64,000 bases of DNA from Pontibacter mucosus (GTDB lineage: Bacteria > Bacteroidota > Bacteroidia > Cytophagales > Hymenobacteraceae), in assembly GCF_003054055.1 (NCBI RefSeq), contig NZ_QBKI01000002.1:62001-126000 (forward strand), given 5' to 3'. Shown in pieces: positions 8,113-17,454 of the stretch (the first letter of the stretch is position 1; each line of letters opens with the position of its first letter). The translations under genes and the position numbers were made by a program. The notes under the pieces are model-generated. The model was not told the DNA's origin and made no database searches. It was given only the letters and a program-made list of their open reading frames with translations.

Positions 8113-8625
8113 GTGCTTTTCTACCTCTTCGCCATACTTGCCATACTTTCGGCAGCCTATGTAGTGCTGACGCGCAACCTGCTGTATGCGGGCTTTTCGC
8201 TGCTGATAACCTTGCTGAGTATAGCCGGCATTTACGTACTGCTGTTTGCCGACTTTGTGGCCGTCACGCAGCTGATGGTGTATGTGGGCGGGGTGCTGGT
8301 GCTGATTCTTTTCGGCATCATGCTCAGCAGCCGCGTGCACAACAAGTCGGTGCTGTCGGAGAGCGTGAACAAAGTATGGGGTACGCTGGTGGCCGGGCTT
8401 ATACTTGTCGGGCTGAGCTATGCCATCCTGAAGGCGAATGTTGCCTCGCTGCCCTGGCTGCAGCCTTCCGAGGTGGATGTGCTGGGTAATCAGAAAAGCA
8501 CGGTGCAAAGTATAGGCATTAAGCTGATGACCGATTTTGTGGTGCCTTTTGAGCTGGCTTCGCTGCTGCTGCTCATCGCCCTGATGGGTGCCGCCTACGT
8601 CGCCACCGAAAAACAGAACGCATAA
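8113..8625 (+). CDS. nuoJ: NADH-quinone oxidoreductase subunit J
   Basis: A 170-residue membrane subunit of complex I (ND6 homologue) with five hydrophobic helices. The third holds YVGGVLVLILFGIML, the conserved Gly-rich segment that forms the pi-bulge helix of the proton path. The start is GTG at 8113, directly where the first helix begins. It is followed two bases later by nuoK. It is separated from nuoI by the inverted repeat and an aacaacgaa-rich spacer. Confidence 0.93.
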   Translation: MLFYLFAILAILSAAYVVLTRNLLYAGFSLLITLLSIAGIYVLLFADFVAVTQLMVYVGGVLVLILFGIMLSSRVHNKSVLSESVNKVWGTLVAGLILVGLSYAILKANVASLPWLQPSEVDVLGNQKSTVQSIGIKLMTDFVVPFELASLLLLIALMGAAYVATEKQNA

Positions 8626-8627
8626 GT

Positions 8628-8939
8628 ATGGAGCAGATTCCGTTAGAGCATATTTTACTTTTGAGCGCGGTACTGTTCAGCATCGGAGTGCTGGCCGTTA
8701 TCTCCAAGCGCCATGCGGTGGTAGTGCTGATGGGTATCGAGCTGATTTTTAATGCGGCCAACCTCAACCTGGTTGCCTTCAGCCGCCACGACCCCACGTT
8801 GCTGCAGGGCCAGATGTTCTCCCTCTTCGTTATCCTGGTCGCTGCCGCTGAGGCAGCCGTGGCGCTGGCCATCGTGCTGCGGGTGTACCAGTACTTTAAA
8901 ACGGCCAACCTGAATCAAATCGTTACGCCAGAGAAATAA
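8628..8939 (+). CDS. nuoK: NADH-quinone oxidoreductase subunit K
   Basis: A 103-residue complex I subunit (ND4L homologue) with three helices. The conserved Glu residues of the proton channel are visible in VLMGIELIFNAANLN (helix 2) and in AAAEAAVALAIVLRVY (helix 3). Length is typical. Two bases separate it from nuoJ and five from the following cation efflux gene, so all three should be on one message. Confidence 0.95.
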   Translation: MEQIPLEHILLLSAVLFSIGVLAVISKRHAVVVLMGIELIFNAANLNLVAFSRHDPTLLQGQMFSLFVILVAAAEAAVALAIVLRVYQYFKTANLNQIVTPEK

Positions 8940-8944
8940 AGTCT

Positions 8945-9742
8945 ATGGTACAGAAATCAACTTTCAGCGTTTCAAAAATGGATTGTCCCTCAGAGGAGCA
9001 GATGATCCGGATGAAACTGGAGGACGATGCAACCATAACGCGGCTGGACTTCGATATTCCGAACAGGCAGTTAACCGTTATTCACTCCGGAGAGGCTGAT
9101 GCGATAGCGGGAGCCATTAATGAGTTGAAGCTGGATGCCGCTTTACTCTCTTCAGAAGAAACAGCGGCTGTGACAACGGCTTCACAACCTGCAGCAGAAC
9201 GAAGGTTGCTGTGGATCGTGCTCCTGATCAACTTCGGTTTTTTTGTGCTGGAAATGATAACCGGCTTCCTGTCGAGATCCATGGGGCTGGTGGCTGATTC
9301 GCTGGACATGCTGGCGGATGCTTTTGTGTATGGCCTGGCGCTGTTTGCAGTAGGAGGGGCCGCTAGTCGCAAAAAGAGTATCGCCAGGATTAGCGGATAC
9401 CTGCAGTTAGGGTTAGCCATACTTGGTTTTGCCGAGGTAATCCGCCGGTTTCTCGGCTTCGAGGTTACTCCAGCCTTCCAGACCATGATCCTGGTGTCTT
9501 TCCTGGCTTTGCTGGGGAATGCTGCCTCCCTCTACGTGTTGCAGAAGTCAAAGAGCCGGGAAGCACACATGCAGGCCAGCGTAATCTTTACCTCGAACGA
9601 CGTGATCGCGAATATCGGTGTAATCCTGGCCGGGGTGCTGGTATACTTCACCGCTTCCAAAATCCCTGATCTTATCATCGGAGCCATGGTCTTCCTGCTG
9701 GTGGCAAGAGGTGCATTCCGCATCCTGAGCCTGTCTAAATAG
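8945..9742 (+). CDS. Cation diffusion facilitator with N-terminal metal-binding-like domain
   Basis: A 265-residue inner membrane protein of the cation efflux (CDF) family. Residues 1-65 resemble a small heavy-metal-associated fold (FSVSKMDCPSEEQMIRMKL, with one Cys rather than the usual CxxC). Helices start at about residue 88. The second helix carries ADSLDMLADAF, giving Asp121xxxAsp125, while the helix-5 motif reads FTSNDVIANIG with Asp219 but no His/Asp four residues before it. The four-residue metal site is therefore not canonical and the ion cannot be predicted. It is placed between nuoK (5 bases) and nuoL, an unusual position. Confidence 0.78.
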   Translation: MVQKSTFSVSKMDCPSEEQMIRMKLEDDATITRLDFDIPNRQLTVIHSGEADAIAGAINELKLDAALLSSEETAAVTTASQPAAERRLLWIVLLINFGFFVLEMITGFLSRSMGLVADSLDMLADAFVYGLALFAVGGAASRKKSIARISGYLQLGLAILGFAEVIRRFLGFEVTPAFQTMILVSFLALLGNAASLYVLQKSKSREAHMQASVIFTSNDVIANIGVILAGVLVYFTASKIPDLIIGAMVFLLVARGAFRILSLSK

Positions 9743-9804
9743 TAAGAAAGCCCCTTCTGCTATATAGAGTTAAAGATTAGCTATTAAGAGAAGCACTTTC
9801 TCCT

Positions 9805-9812
9805 TAACTTTG
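9805..9812 (+). promoter_or_regulatory. Promoter -7 element TAACTTTG upstream of nuoL
   Basis: An exact TAnnTTTG match 55 bases before the nuoL start, after the CDF gene. It suggests that nuoL-N can be transcribed independently of nuoH-K. Confidence 0.5.
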
Positions 9813-9867
9813 CCCGCTGTTTGCTGGCCCCGGCCATGCCTTTCCCTAACAAAACCAGAAGTATACT

Positions 9868-12030
9868 TTGGAGCTATCCGAACTCTTAAAGCCTTTGGCG
9901 GGCACACCCCAAACCACAGCTGCGCTGGTGGTGCTGTTGCTGCCGCTGCTGGGCTTTCTGGTGCTGTTTATAGTGGGCAAGCGCCTGCCGCGCCACGGCG
10001 ACTGGCTGGGCATCGGGCTGACGGCGGTGGCATTTATACTTTCCGGGTGGCTGTTTGCGCAGACCTGGAACACCGCCACCTTTCACGCGCGCACTACCTG
10101 GTTCAGCCTGCCGGGCAACTCCCTGACCGACTTTACGGCTGGTATCCTGCTCGATAACCTCACGGTGCTGATGCTGGTAATTGTCACTTTCATCTCGCTT
10201 TTGGTGCAGCTGTTCTCGGTGGGCTACATGCACGGCGACAAGGGCTACAGCCGCTACTTTGCCTTCCTGGGCCTGTTTACCTTTAGCATGCTGGGTATTG
10301 TGCTGGTGGATAACCTGCTGCTGCTGTTTATGTTCTGGGAGCTGGTGGGGTTATCCTCATACTTGCTCATTGGCTTTTGGTTTGAGAAACCGGCTGCGGT
10401 GGCGGCCAGCAAAAAGGCTTTTCTCATTAACCGCATCGGCGATATTGGGTTGCTGCTCGGGCTGTTCGCTTTCTATACTTATTTCCGCACCTTCGACCTG
10501 GAGGCGCTGCGTCTGCTCATCGGGAATGGAGTCTGGGAGGGCGGCAGTTTTGTAACGTCTTATACTTTAAACAACCAGGAGTGGCTGGTGGAGCTGGGGC
10601 CGGTCTTCCTGACGGTGGCGGGGCTGGGGCTGTTTATGGGCTGTGTGGGCAAGTCGGCGCAGTTTCCGCTGCAGGTCTGGCTGCCGGATGCCATGCAGGG
10701 GCCGACGCCCGTGTCGGCACTCATCCACGCAGCTACCATGGTGGCAGCCGGCGTATACCTGGTGGCCCGCTGCTATGCCTTCTTTACGCCGGAGGCGCTT
10801 GCCGTTATCGCCTTGGTAGGAGCCCTGACAGCCCTGGTTGGTGCCCTGGTGGCACTCACGCAGTATGACATCAAAGCCGTGCTGGCTTTCTCCACCATCT
10901 CGCAGCTGGGCTATATGGTGATGGGCATGGGCGTGGGCGCGCACGACGCGGCGCTGTTTCACCTGTCTACCCACGCGTTTTTCAAGGCCGCGCTCTTCCT
11001 CAACTCGGGCATCATCATCCACGCCATGCACCGTGGGCTGCACCAGCACCACCTGCCCCTCGACGCGCAGGACATTCGCCATATGGGAGGCTTGCGCAAA
11101 GCGATGCCGCTAACATTTTATACGTACCTGGTGGCAGCAGCCGCGCTGGTTGGCCTGCCGCTTTTCTCCGGATTCTTATCAAAAGACGCCATCCTTTCTG
11201 GCAGCTGGGCCTGGGCGCAAACCATGGGAGGCGGTTTATACTTTGTCATCCCGGTAATCGGATTCTCGGTAGTGCTGCTCACGGCTTTCTACATGGCGCG
11301 GCACATGTGGTTTATCTTCTTCGGCGAGTTCAGGGCAGCATTTCCGGTGCAGGACGTGCGGGGGAAGGCAGGGCAGGAGGTGGAGCGCGTGATGCTGTTG
11401 CCGGTGATCCTGCTGGCTATACTTTCGCTGGGCATTTTCTTCTCGCTTAACCCGCTGAGTTTCGGCGGCAGCTGGCTTCTGCAGGGCATCAGCCTGGAAA
11501 AACTATCCACCTCCTACATCTTGTCTGATGAGCTGGTGCAGGCGGTGATAGCACGCGATGCAGCCAACCATACCCTGCACCTGGTTTTTGGTATACTTTC
11601 CACTTTGCTGGGCGTAGCAGGCATTAGTTGGGCTATTCTAAAGTATAAAAGCAGAACAATAGGTCAGTTGCTGCACGAGCAGCCGCAGGGTAGGCTGGCG
11701 CAGTTCTCGCACCAGCATTTCCGCCTCAACGAGTTTTATGACAGAACTTTTGTGCAGCCCACGCTTCGGCTAGGTCACCAGCTTTACCGCATCGACATAA
11801 AAGTTATTGACTATGTGCTAAACAATGGCAGCAAGGCGCTGGTGATCCTGGCCAAGTTCGTGGCCTGGGTAGATCGCTGGGTAGTGGATGGACTGGTGTG
11901 GCTGGTGGGGGCGCTCTCCAAAGTAACGGGACGTGTGGGCCGCGGGCTGCAGAACGGCAAGGTGCAGAGTTACTTCGCCTACTCGCTGTTCGGATTTATT
12001 TTGCTGATGCTATATATCATCCTGTTTTGA
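9868..12030 (+). CDS. nuoL: NADH-quinone oxidoreductase subunit L
   Basis: The largest antiporter-like subunit of complex I (720 residues), at the tip of the membrane arm, with the long lateral helix at its C-terminus. Conserved parts include LFMFWELVGLSSYLLIGFW (the Glu of helix 5), GKSAQFPLQVWLPDAMQGP (the Lys and HTWLPDAMxGPTPVSALIHAATMV region, with Gln for the first His) and STISQLGYM. The start is TTG 9868; no in-frame ATG fits the normal N-terminus. Seven TATACTT/AAGTATA words lie inside the gene in several frames. Confidence 0.95.
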   Translation: MELSELLKPLAGTPQTTAALVVLLLPLLGFLVLFIVGKRLPRHGDWLGIGLTAVAFILSGWLFAQTWNTATFHARTTWFSLPGNSLTDFTAGILLDNLTVLMLVIVTFISLLVQLFSVGYMHGDKGYSRYFAFLGLFTFSMLGIVLVDNLLLLFMFWELVGLSSYLLIGFWFEKPAAVAASKKAFLINRIGDIGLLLGLFAFYTYFRTFDLEALRLLIGNGVWEGGSFVTSYTLNNQEWLVELGPVFLTVAGLGLFMGCVGKSAQFPLQVWLPDAMQGPTPVSALIHAATMVAAGVYLVARCYAFFTPEALAVIALVGALTALVGALVALTQYDIKAVLAFSTISQLGYMVMGMGVGAHDAALFHLSTHAFFKAALFLNSGIIIHAMHRGLHQHHLPLDAQDIRHMGGLRKAMPLTFYTYLVAAAALVGLPLFSGFLSKDAILSGSWAWAQTMGGGLYFVIPVIGFSVVLLTAFYMARHMWFIFFGEFRAAFPVQDVRGKAGQEVERVMLLPVILLAILSLGIFFSLNPLSFGGSWLLQGISLEKLSTSYILSDELVQAVIARDAANHTLHLVFGILSTLLGVAGISWAILKYKSRTIGQLLHEQPQGRLAQFSHQHFRLNEFYDRTFVQPTLRLGHQLYRIDIKVIDYVLNNGSKALVILAKFVAWVDRWVVDGLVWLVGALSKVTGRVGRGLQNGKVQSYFAYSLFGFILLMLYIILF

Positions 12031-12032
12031 TT

Positions 12033-12040
12033 TACCTTTG
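12033..12040 (+). promoter_or_regulatory. Possible promoter -7 element TACCTTTG between nuoL and nuoM
   Basis: An exact TAnnTTTG match immediately after the nuoL stop, about 160 bases before nuoM. The intervening spacer holds aagtcatgattttcggga, a dispersed-repeat-like sequence, and no gene. It could give separate transcription of nuoM-N; position alone does not prove it. Confidence 0.35.
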
Positions 12041-12201
12041 AAGTCATGATTTTCGGGATGAAAGGATGAACAGGAGGCGGAAATCAGGAATTTGAAAATT
12101 TAGGATTGAATTTACGCTATGTCGGACAGCAAATCCGGAACAGCAAAAGGTACACGCAGCGTCGTGCTACTTGATTCGTGATACTTGTGTCGAATACATA
12201 A

Positions 12202-13947
12202 ATGGATTTTATACTTACCAGCCTCATTTTTACACCCTTATTGGCAGCGCTTGTCATCTTGCTGCTGCCGGTGCGCCTGCATAAGCCGATAAAGGCGGTG
12301 ACCCTGCTGGCAGCCCTGGTGCAGATGGGGCTGGCTATACTTTTATACTTCCGGTTCGACGGAGGCGCGGCCGCTAACGGGCAGATGGGCTACCAGTTTG
12401 TGCAGAAACTTAACTGGATTGGCTTCTCGCTCGGCAACCTGGGGCGTTTCCAGATCGACTACTTCGTGGGCGTGGATGGGGTGAGCATCAGCCTGGTGCT
12501 GCTCACGGGCCTGGTGGGCGTCATCGGGGTGATCTCCTCCTGGAACATCACCAAAAACGTGAAGGGTTATTTCCTGCTCTACCTCCTGCTGCTCACCAGC
12601 GTGATGGGCTGTTTTCTGGCGCTGGATTTCTTCCTCTTCTACCTCTTCTTCGAATTCATGCTCCTGCCCATGTACTTTCTCATCGGCATCTGGGGCGGCC
12701 CAAAGCGCGAGTATGCGGCTATCAAGTTCTTCATTTATACGTTGGTGGGCTCGCTATTTATCCTGATTGTGATGATCGGGCTCTATACTTCGGTGATTGA
12801 CCCGGCGGCCACCGCGGTGCAGATGGGGCTGCTGGAGCGGGGGCAAGCGGCCAGTGCCGAGGTGCTCAGCCAGGTGCAGCAGATGCTGCAGCGCAACCAG
12901 ATCAGCAACTACAACCTGGTGCATACCTTCAGCATTCCGGCCATGATGGAGCCGGCCAACTTTATCCCGAACAGCCTGCTGCACGTGCTCTCAGGAAGTA
13001 TACTTTGGGACTTGCCGCTGCGCTTTATCGCGTTCCTGCTGCTGTTTGCCGGTTTTGCCATCAAGGTGCCGTCGGTGCCGGTGCATACCTGGCTACCCGA
13101 CGCGCACGTGGAGGCGCCCACGCCTATTTCGGTGCTGCTGGCGGCCTTGCTTCTGAAAGTAGGCGGTTATGGCCTAATCCGCATCGTGTACCCCATCTTC
13201 CCGGATGCTGGCACCTACTTCTCCATACTTGTCGGGGGCCTGGGCGTGCTGTCGATTATCTACGGGGCGATGAACGCGCTGGCCATGAAGGATCTGAAGA
13301 AGCTCATCGCTTACTCCTCGGTGTCGCACATGGGCTTTGTACTGCTGGGGCTGGCCACGCTCACCAACGAGGGCGTGAACGGGGCGATCTACATGATGTT
13401 CAGCCACGGCATTATCTCAGCTATGCTGTTTCTGGTGGTGGGCGTGATTTACGACCGTGCCCATGACCGCATGATTCATAACTTCCGGGGCCTGGCCAAC
13501 GCGATGCCGGCTTATACTGCCTTTGTGGTGGTGGCCTTCTTTGCCTCGCTGGGGATGCCGGGCTTCTCCGGGTTTATCTCGGAGCTGCTGGTGCTGGTGG
13601 GCGGCTTTGGTGCGCCGGAGGCCACAGGCTTGCTGCCGCGCTGGCTGACAGTGGTGGCGGTGTTTGGCCTGCTGCTGAGTGCAGCCTACTACCTGTGGGC
13701 GCTGCAGCGCATGTTCTTCGGCAAGTTTTGGATCTTTCCCGAGCTGCGGCAGAATGCCCTCATCACCGACCTGAACACAAGGGAGTACCTGATGCTGGTG
13801 CCGCTGGCAGTGCTGGCCCTGGTCTTCGGCATTTTCCCGCACCTGCTGCTGGACAAGATTGGTCTGACGGTGAACGGCTACACGGAGATGGTGCTGCTGC
13901 GCGGGCAGGAGCAGCTGGGTTTAATTTTATCAACACTACAGAAATAA
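12202..13947 (+). CDS. nuoM: NADH-quinone oxidoreductase subunit M
   Basis: An antiporter-like complex I subunit (581 residues, ND4 homologue). The helix-5 Glu is in FLFYLFFEFMLLPMYFLIG; the central Lys region is AIKVPSVPVHTWLPDAHVEA, then PTPISVLLAALLLKVGGYG and SSVSHMGFV. About 14 hydrophobic helices. An insertion of roughly 40 polar residues (Gln/Met-rich, near residues 195-250) lengthens one loop compared with the compact E. coli subunit. It is followed without a gap by nuoN. Confidence 0.96.
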   Translation: MDFILTSLIFTPLLAALVILLLPVRLHKPIKAVTLLAALVQMGLAILLYFRFDGGAAANGQMGYQFVQKLNWIGFSLGNLGRFQIDYFVGVDGVSISLVLLTGLVGVIGVISSWNITKNVKGYFLLYLLLLTSVMGCFLALDFFLFYLFFEFMLLPMYFLIGIWGGPKREYAAIKFFIYTLVGSLFILIVMIGLYTSVIDPAATAVQMGLLERGQAASAEVLSQVQQMLQRNQISNYNLVHTFSIPAMMEPANFIPNSLLHVLSGSILWDLPLRFIAFLLLFAGFAIKVPSVPVHTWLPDAHVEAPTPISVLLAALLLKVGGYGLIRIVYPIFPDAGTYFSILVGGLGVLSIIYGAMNALAMKDLKKLIAYSSVSHMGFVLLGLATLTNEGVNGAIYMMFSHGIISAMLFLVVGVIYDRAHDRMIHNFRGLANAMPAYTAFVVVAFFASLGMPGFSGFISELLVLVGGFGAPEATGLLPRWLTVVAVFGLLLSAAYYLWALQRMFFGKFWIFPELRQNALITDLNTREYLMLVPLAVLALVFGIFPHLLLDKIGLTVNGYTEMVLLRGQEQLGLILSTLQK

Positions 13948-15453
13948 GTGAACGAGCAGGCGGTATACTTGTCGGATAAGCTGGATGCCATAATTGCCGG
14001 GGCAGGCTCGCTGCTGCCGGAGCTGGTGCTGGCCGGCTTTTTCCTGCTGCTCGTGACGCTCGACCTTTTCAAGGCCCAACGTATAAAAAGGCTCTTGCCC
14101 TGGCTGGCCCTGACCGGCTTGTTCTGGGTGCTGGTGCTGCAGGTGCTGGGCGGCTATACTTCCGGCGACGAGCCTTTCCTGGATTTGCTGCTATCGGATG
14201 GGATGGCCCGCTTTGGGGGCATACTATTTAGTGCGGCAGGTATTTTTACCGTGCTCATGTCCTTGCAGCACCCGCGGCTGGAGAAGCTGCAGGAGGGCAG
14301 GGGCGAGTTCTACGCTCTTATACTCATCCTGGTGCTGGGCCTCAACCTGATGGCCAAGTCAGTGAACCTGTTGATGGTGTTTCTGGCCATTGAGCTGGTC
14401 TCCATCGCCTCCTACATCCTTACACTTACCTTTAAGCAGGAGAAACGCGCCGTGGAAGCCGGCCTGAAGTATGTGCTGTATGGCACGTTTTCGGCGGGCG
14501 TGATGCTGTACGGCATGTCGTTTTTTTATGGCCTGACGGGGACGCTGAACTATGCTTCGGAGGACTTTGCGCTGGGCCTGCTGCAGGCTGATACGCTGCT
14601 GGTAACCGTGGCTGCGGTGCTGGTGCTGGCCGGCTTTTTCTTTAAAATCTCTGCTGCCCCTTTTCATTTCTGGGCGCCGGATGTATACCAGGGCGCACCG
14701 ATGCCGGTGGTGGCGCTTTTCTCTACCGGTCCCAAGATGGCGGGTATCCTGGTAATCCTTCGTTTTGTAAATAACTTTACCGACGCCGATGCCTTTGCCG
14801 ATGTGCAGCTGCTGCTAGGTATCGCCGCTCTGGTAACACTAGCCATCGGTAACTTTACGGCCCTCTGGCAACGCACGCCACGCAGGCTGCTGGCATACTC
14901 TTCGGTATCGCATGCCGGCTTCCTGCTGACGGCGCTGCTGGCTTTTGGCACAGGCTATACTTCCAGTGTGCTTTTTTACCTCACGGTGCTGCTGTTCATG
15001 AACTTCGGTATCTTTTTGCTGCTGCAGGTGGCCGAGGAGAAGTATGGCGTGCAAACACTGGAGGATTTTTCTGGGCTGGGCCGCTTGCTGCCTTACTTCG
15101 GGGTGATGTCCGTGCTCTACCTGCTCTCGCTCACGGGGCTGCCGCCGCTGGCTGGTTTCATGGGCAAGCTGCTGATCTTTAGCAACGTGTGGGAGGCCTA
15201 TACTTCGTCCGGAAACCCCATGCTGCTCGTGCTGCTAATCATCGGAATCCTGCTGACGGGGGTGGCGCTTTTTTACTATATCAAGATACCATACTACCTT
15301 TTCTTCAAAAGGAATCAATCTCACGAAAATTTAGTTATTTCACCGTCAGATAAACTGATGCTGGCACTGTTCGCCCTGCCGCTGCTGGTCTTTTTCTTTA
15401 AACCTGACCTGCTGCTGCACTGGATAGAGCACTTACTGGCCCAGACACTTTAA
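13948..15453 (+). CDS. nuoN: NADH-quinone oxidoreductase subunit N
   Basis: The third antiporter-like subunit of complex I (501 residues, ND2 homologue). Visible signatures are LLMVFLAIELVSIASYILT (helix-5 Glu), AAPFHFWAPDVYQGAPMPVV (the Lys is in FFFKISAAPFHFW) and YSSVSHAGFLL. The start is GTG 13948, which directly follows the nuoM stop codon, so translation is probably coupled. It ends the nuo cluster; the PurF-type gene begins 7 bases later. Confidence 0.96.
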   Translation: MNEQAVYLSDKLDAIIAGAGSLLPELVLAGFFLLLVTLDLFKAQRIKRLLPWLALTGLFWVLVLQVLGGYTSGDEPFLDLLLSDGMARFGGILFSAAGIFTVLMSLQHPRLEKLQEGRGEFYALILILVLGLNLMAKSVNLLMVFLAIELVSIASYILTLTFKQEKRAVEAGLKYVLYGTFSAGVMLYGMSFFYGLTGTLNYASEDFALGLLQADTLLVTVAAVLVLAGFFFKISAAPFHFWAPDVYQGAPMPVVALFSTGPKMAGILVILRFVNNFTDADAFADVQLLLGIAALVTLAIGNFTALWQRTPRRLLAYSSVSHAGFLLTALLAFGTGYTSSVLFYLTVLLFMNFGIFLLLQVAEEKYGVQTLEDFSGLGRLLPYFGVMSVLYLLSLTGLPPLAGFMGKLLIFSNVWEAYTSSGNPMLLVLLIIGILLTGVALFYYIKIPYYLFFKRNQSHENLVISPSDKLMLALFALPLLVFFFKPDLLLHWIEHLLAQTL

Positions 15454-15460
15454 TGCACAT

Positions 15461-17356
15461 ATGAGCGACGCAATTAAGCACGAATGTGGTATCGCCCTAA
15501 TCAGGCTCCGAAAACCAATCAGTTATTATGCCGACAAGTATGGCACTCCGATGTACGGCATCAACAAGCTGTACCTGCTCATGCAGAAGCAGCACAACCG
15601 CGGCCAGGATGGTGCGGGCGTGGCCAGCATCAAAATCAACGCGCTGCCCGGCATCGACTACATCAGCCGTTTCCGCTCTGTAAAAACCCGCGCCATCGAC
15701 AGCATCTTTGGCAAAATCTCTAAAGAGTACCGCAAGCTGAAGGATAGCTACCCCGATCAGGTAGAGGATGTGGAGTGGGTGTGGGAGAACCTGCCTTTCC
15801 TGGGCGATGTGTACCTGGGCCACCTGCGCTACGGCACGCACGGTGTGAACAGCGTGGACAGCTGTCACCCGATGGTGCGCGAGAACAACTGGCGCAGCCG
15901 CTCGCTTGCTGTGGCCGGTAACTTTAACATGACCAACGTGGACGAGCAGTTCAACAAGCTGCTGGACCTGGGGCAGCACCCCAAGCATAAATCCGACACC
16001 ATCACCGTACTGGAGAAAATCGGCCACTTCCTGGACGAAGAAAACCAGATGCTGTTCGACGAGTTCAAGAAGGGCGATTATACCAACAAGGAAATCACCA
16101 CGCTGATTGAGCAGCACCTGAACCTGCAGCGCGTGCTCAAGCGTGCCTGTAAGGATTTTGACGGTGGCTATGCCATGGCTGGCCTCACCGGTTTCGGCTC
16201 CTCGTTCGTAGTCCGCGACCCGAACGGTATCCGCCCGGCTTACTACTACATGGATGATGAGGTAGTGGTGGTAGCCTCGGAGAAGCCTGCCATCAAAACT
16301 GCTTTCGGCATAGAGTATAGCGAGATTAAGGAAATCGCCCCCGGACATGCCCTGATTGTGGACAAGGCCGGCAACCCGGAGATGAAGGAGATTGTGGAGC
16401 CGCGTGAGAAACTCTCCTGCAGCTTTGAGCGCATTTACTTCTCCCGCGGCAACGACCCCGAGATCTACACCGAGCGCAAGAACATGGGCAAGCTCCTTTG
16501 TCGGCAGATACTGGAGGCCGTGGACTACGACCTGAAGAACACCGTGTTCTCCTACATCCCCAACACCGCTGAAACCTCGTGGCTGGGCATGATGAAGGGC
16601 ATCGAGAACTACCTGCGCGACTACCGCAAGCAAGCCATCCTCAACCAAAAGCTATCCGAGGAAGAACTCGACGAAATCCTGCAGTTTAAGCCGCGCGCTG
16701 AGAAACTGGTGATAAAGGACGTGAAGCTGCGCACTTTCATTACCGACGACGACAGCCGCAACGACCTGGTAACGCACGTGTACGACACGACCTATGAGGT
16801 GGTGAAGAAAGGTGTGGATACCCTGGTGGTACTCGACGATTCGATTGTACGCGGCACGACGCTGGAGAAGAGCATCATCAAAATGCTCGACAAGCTGGAG
16901 CCGAAGAAAATCATCATCGTGTCCTGCGCACCGCAGATCCGCTACCCCGACTGCTATGGCATCGACATGTCCAGAATGAAGGAGTTTGTAGCTTTCAGAG
17001 CCCTGCTGGACCTGCTGAAAGATCGTGGGCAGTCTCATAAGGTGCAGGAAACTTACAACAAGTGCGTGGCTGCGGCCGGCACGCCAGCCTTTAAGCAGAC
17101 AAACTTTGTGCAGGAGCTCTACAACATGTTTACGCATGATGAAATTTCAGACAAAGTGGCCCAAATCGTAAAAGCGCCGGACGTGAAGGCAGAGGTTCAG
17201 GTAATCTACCAGACCATCGAAGACCTGCACCAGGCTTGCCCGAACCACAAAGGCGACTGGTACTTTACAGGCAACTACCCAACCCCGGGCGGTACAGGTG
17301 TTGTGAACCGCGCGTTCATGAATTACATTGAGAATAAATCCGGAAGGGCTTATTAA
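15461..17356 (+). CDS. PurF-type amidophosphoribosyltransferase (long Bacteroidota form)
   Basis: A 631-residue class II glutamine amidotransferase fused to a phosphoribosyltransferase domain; the reaction would be glutamine plus PRPP to phosphoribosylamine, the first step of purine synthesis. The N-terminus MSDAIKHECGIALIRL puts the catalytic nucleophile at Cys9, implying removal of an eight-residue propeptide. RGQDGAGVAS and the LRYGTHG motif belong to the glutaminase half. VLDDSIVRGTT (about residues 456-466) is the PRPP-binding loop. It is about 120 residues longer than classical PurF, a form typical of Bacteroidota; many of these genomes also have a short PurF, so its exact share of the pathway is uncertain. 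It sits 7 bases after nuoN. Confidence 0.85.
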   Translation: MSDAIKHECGIALIRLRKPISYYADKYGTPMYGINKLYLLMQKQHNRGQDGAGVASIKINALPGIDYISRFRSVKTRAIDSIFGKISKEYRKLKDSYPDQVEDVEWVWENLPFLGDVYLGHLRYGTHGVNSVDSCHPMVRENNWRSRSLAVAGNFNMTNVDEQFNKLLDLGQHPKHKSDTITVLEKIGHFLDEENQMLFDEFKKGDYTNKEITTLIEQHLNLQRVLKRACKDFDGGYAMAGLTGFGSSFVVRDPNGIRPAYYYMDDEVVVVASEKPAIKTAFGIEYSEIKEIAPGHALIVDKAGNPEMKEIVEPREKLSCSFERIYFSRGNDPEIYTERKNMGKLLCRQILEAVDYDLKNTVFSYIPNTAETSWLGMMKGIENYLRDYRKQAILNQKLSEEELDEILQFKPRAEKLVIKDVKLRTFITDDDSRNDLVTHVYDTTYEVVKKGVDTLVVLDDSIVRGTTLEKSIIKMLDKLEPKKIIIVSCAPQIRYPDCYGIDMSRMKEFVAFRALLDLLKDRGQSHKVQETYNKCVAAAGTPAFKQTNFVQELYNMFTHDEISDKVAQIVKAPDVKAEVQVIYQTIEDLHQACPNHKGDWYFTGNYPTPGGTGVVNRAFMNYIENKSGRAY

Positions 17357-17382
17357 GAAGTATAAAGTATAAACTTATACTT

Positions 17383-17421
17383 AAACCGGCCGCTGCAGAA
17401 GATGTAGCGGCCGGTTTTGTT
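17383..17421 (+). terminator. Intrinsic terminator after the PurF-type gene
   Basis: A perfect 12-bp stem, AAACCGGCCGCT (17383-17394) with AGCGGCCGGTTT (17406-17417), 11-base loop, followed by TTTTGTTTT. It ends the nuo-purF transcript. Just upstream, 17359-17382 holds three heptamer copies, two as AAGTATA and one as TATACTT. Confidence 0.85.
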
Positions 17422-17454
17422 TTAGCAGTTCACTTACCGCTGGACCTATGCTCA

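Noticed and set aside
15497..16648. 383-codon minus-strand frame opposite the PurF-type gene
   Set aside because: It is an antisense shadow of a strongly conserved gene in GC-rich DNA. The same applies to long frames at 23111-24139, 42662-43729, 46525-47703 and 51213-52238.
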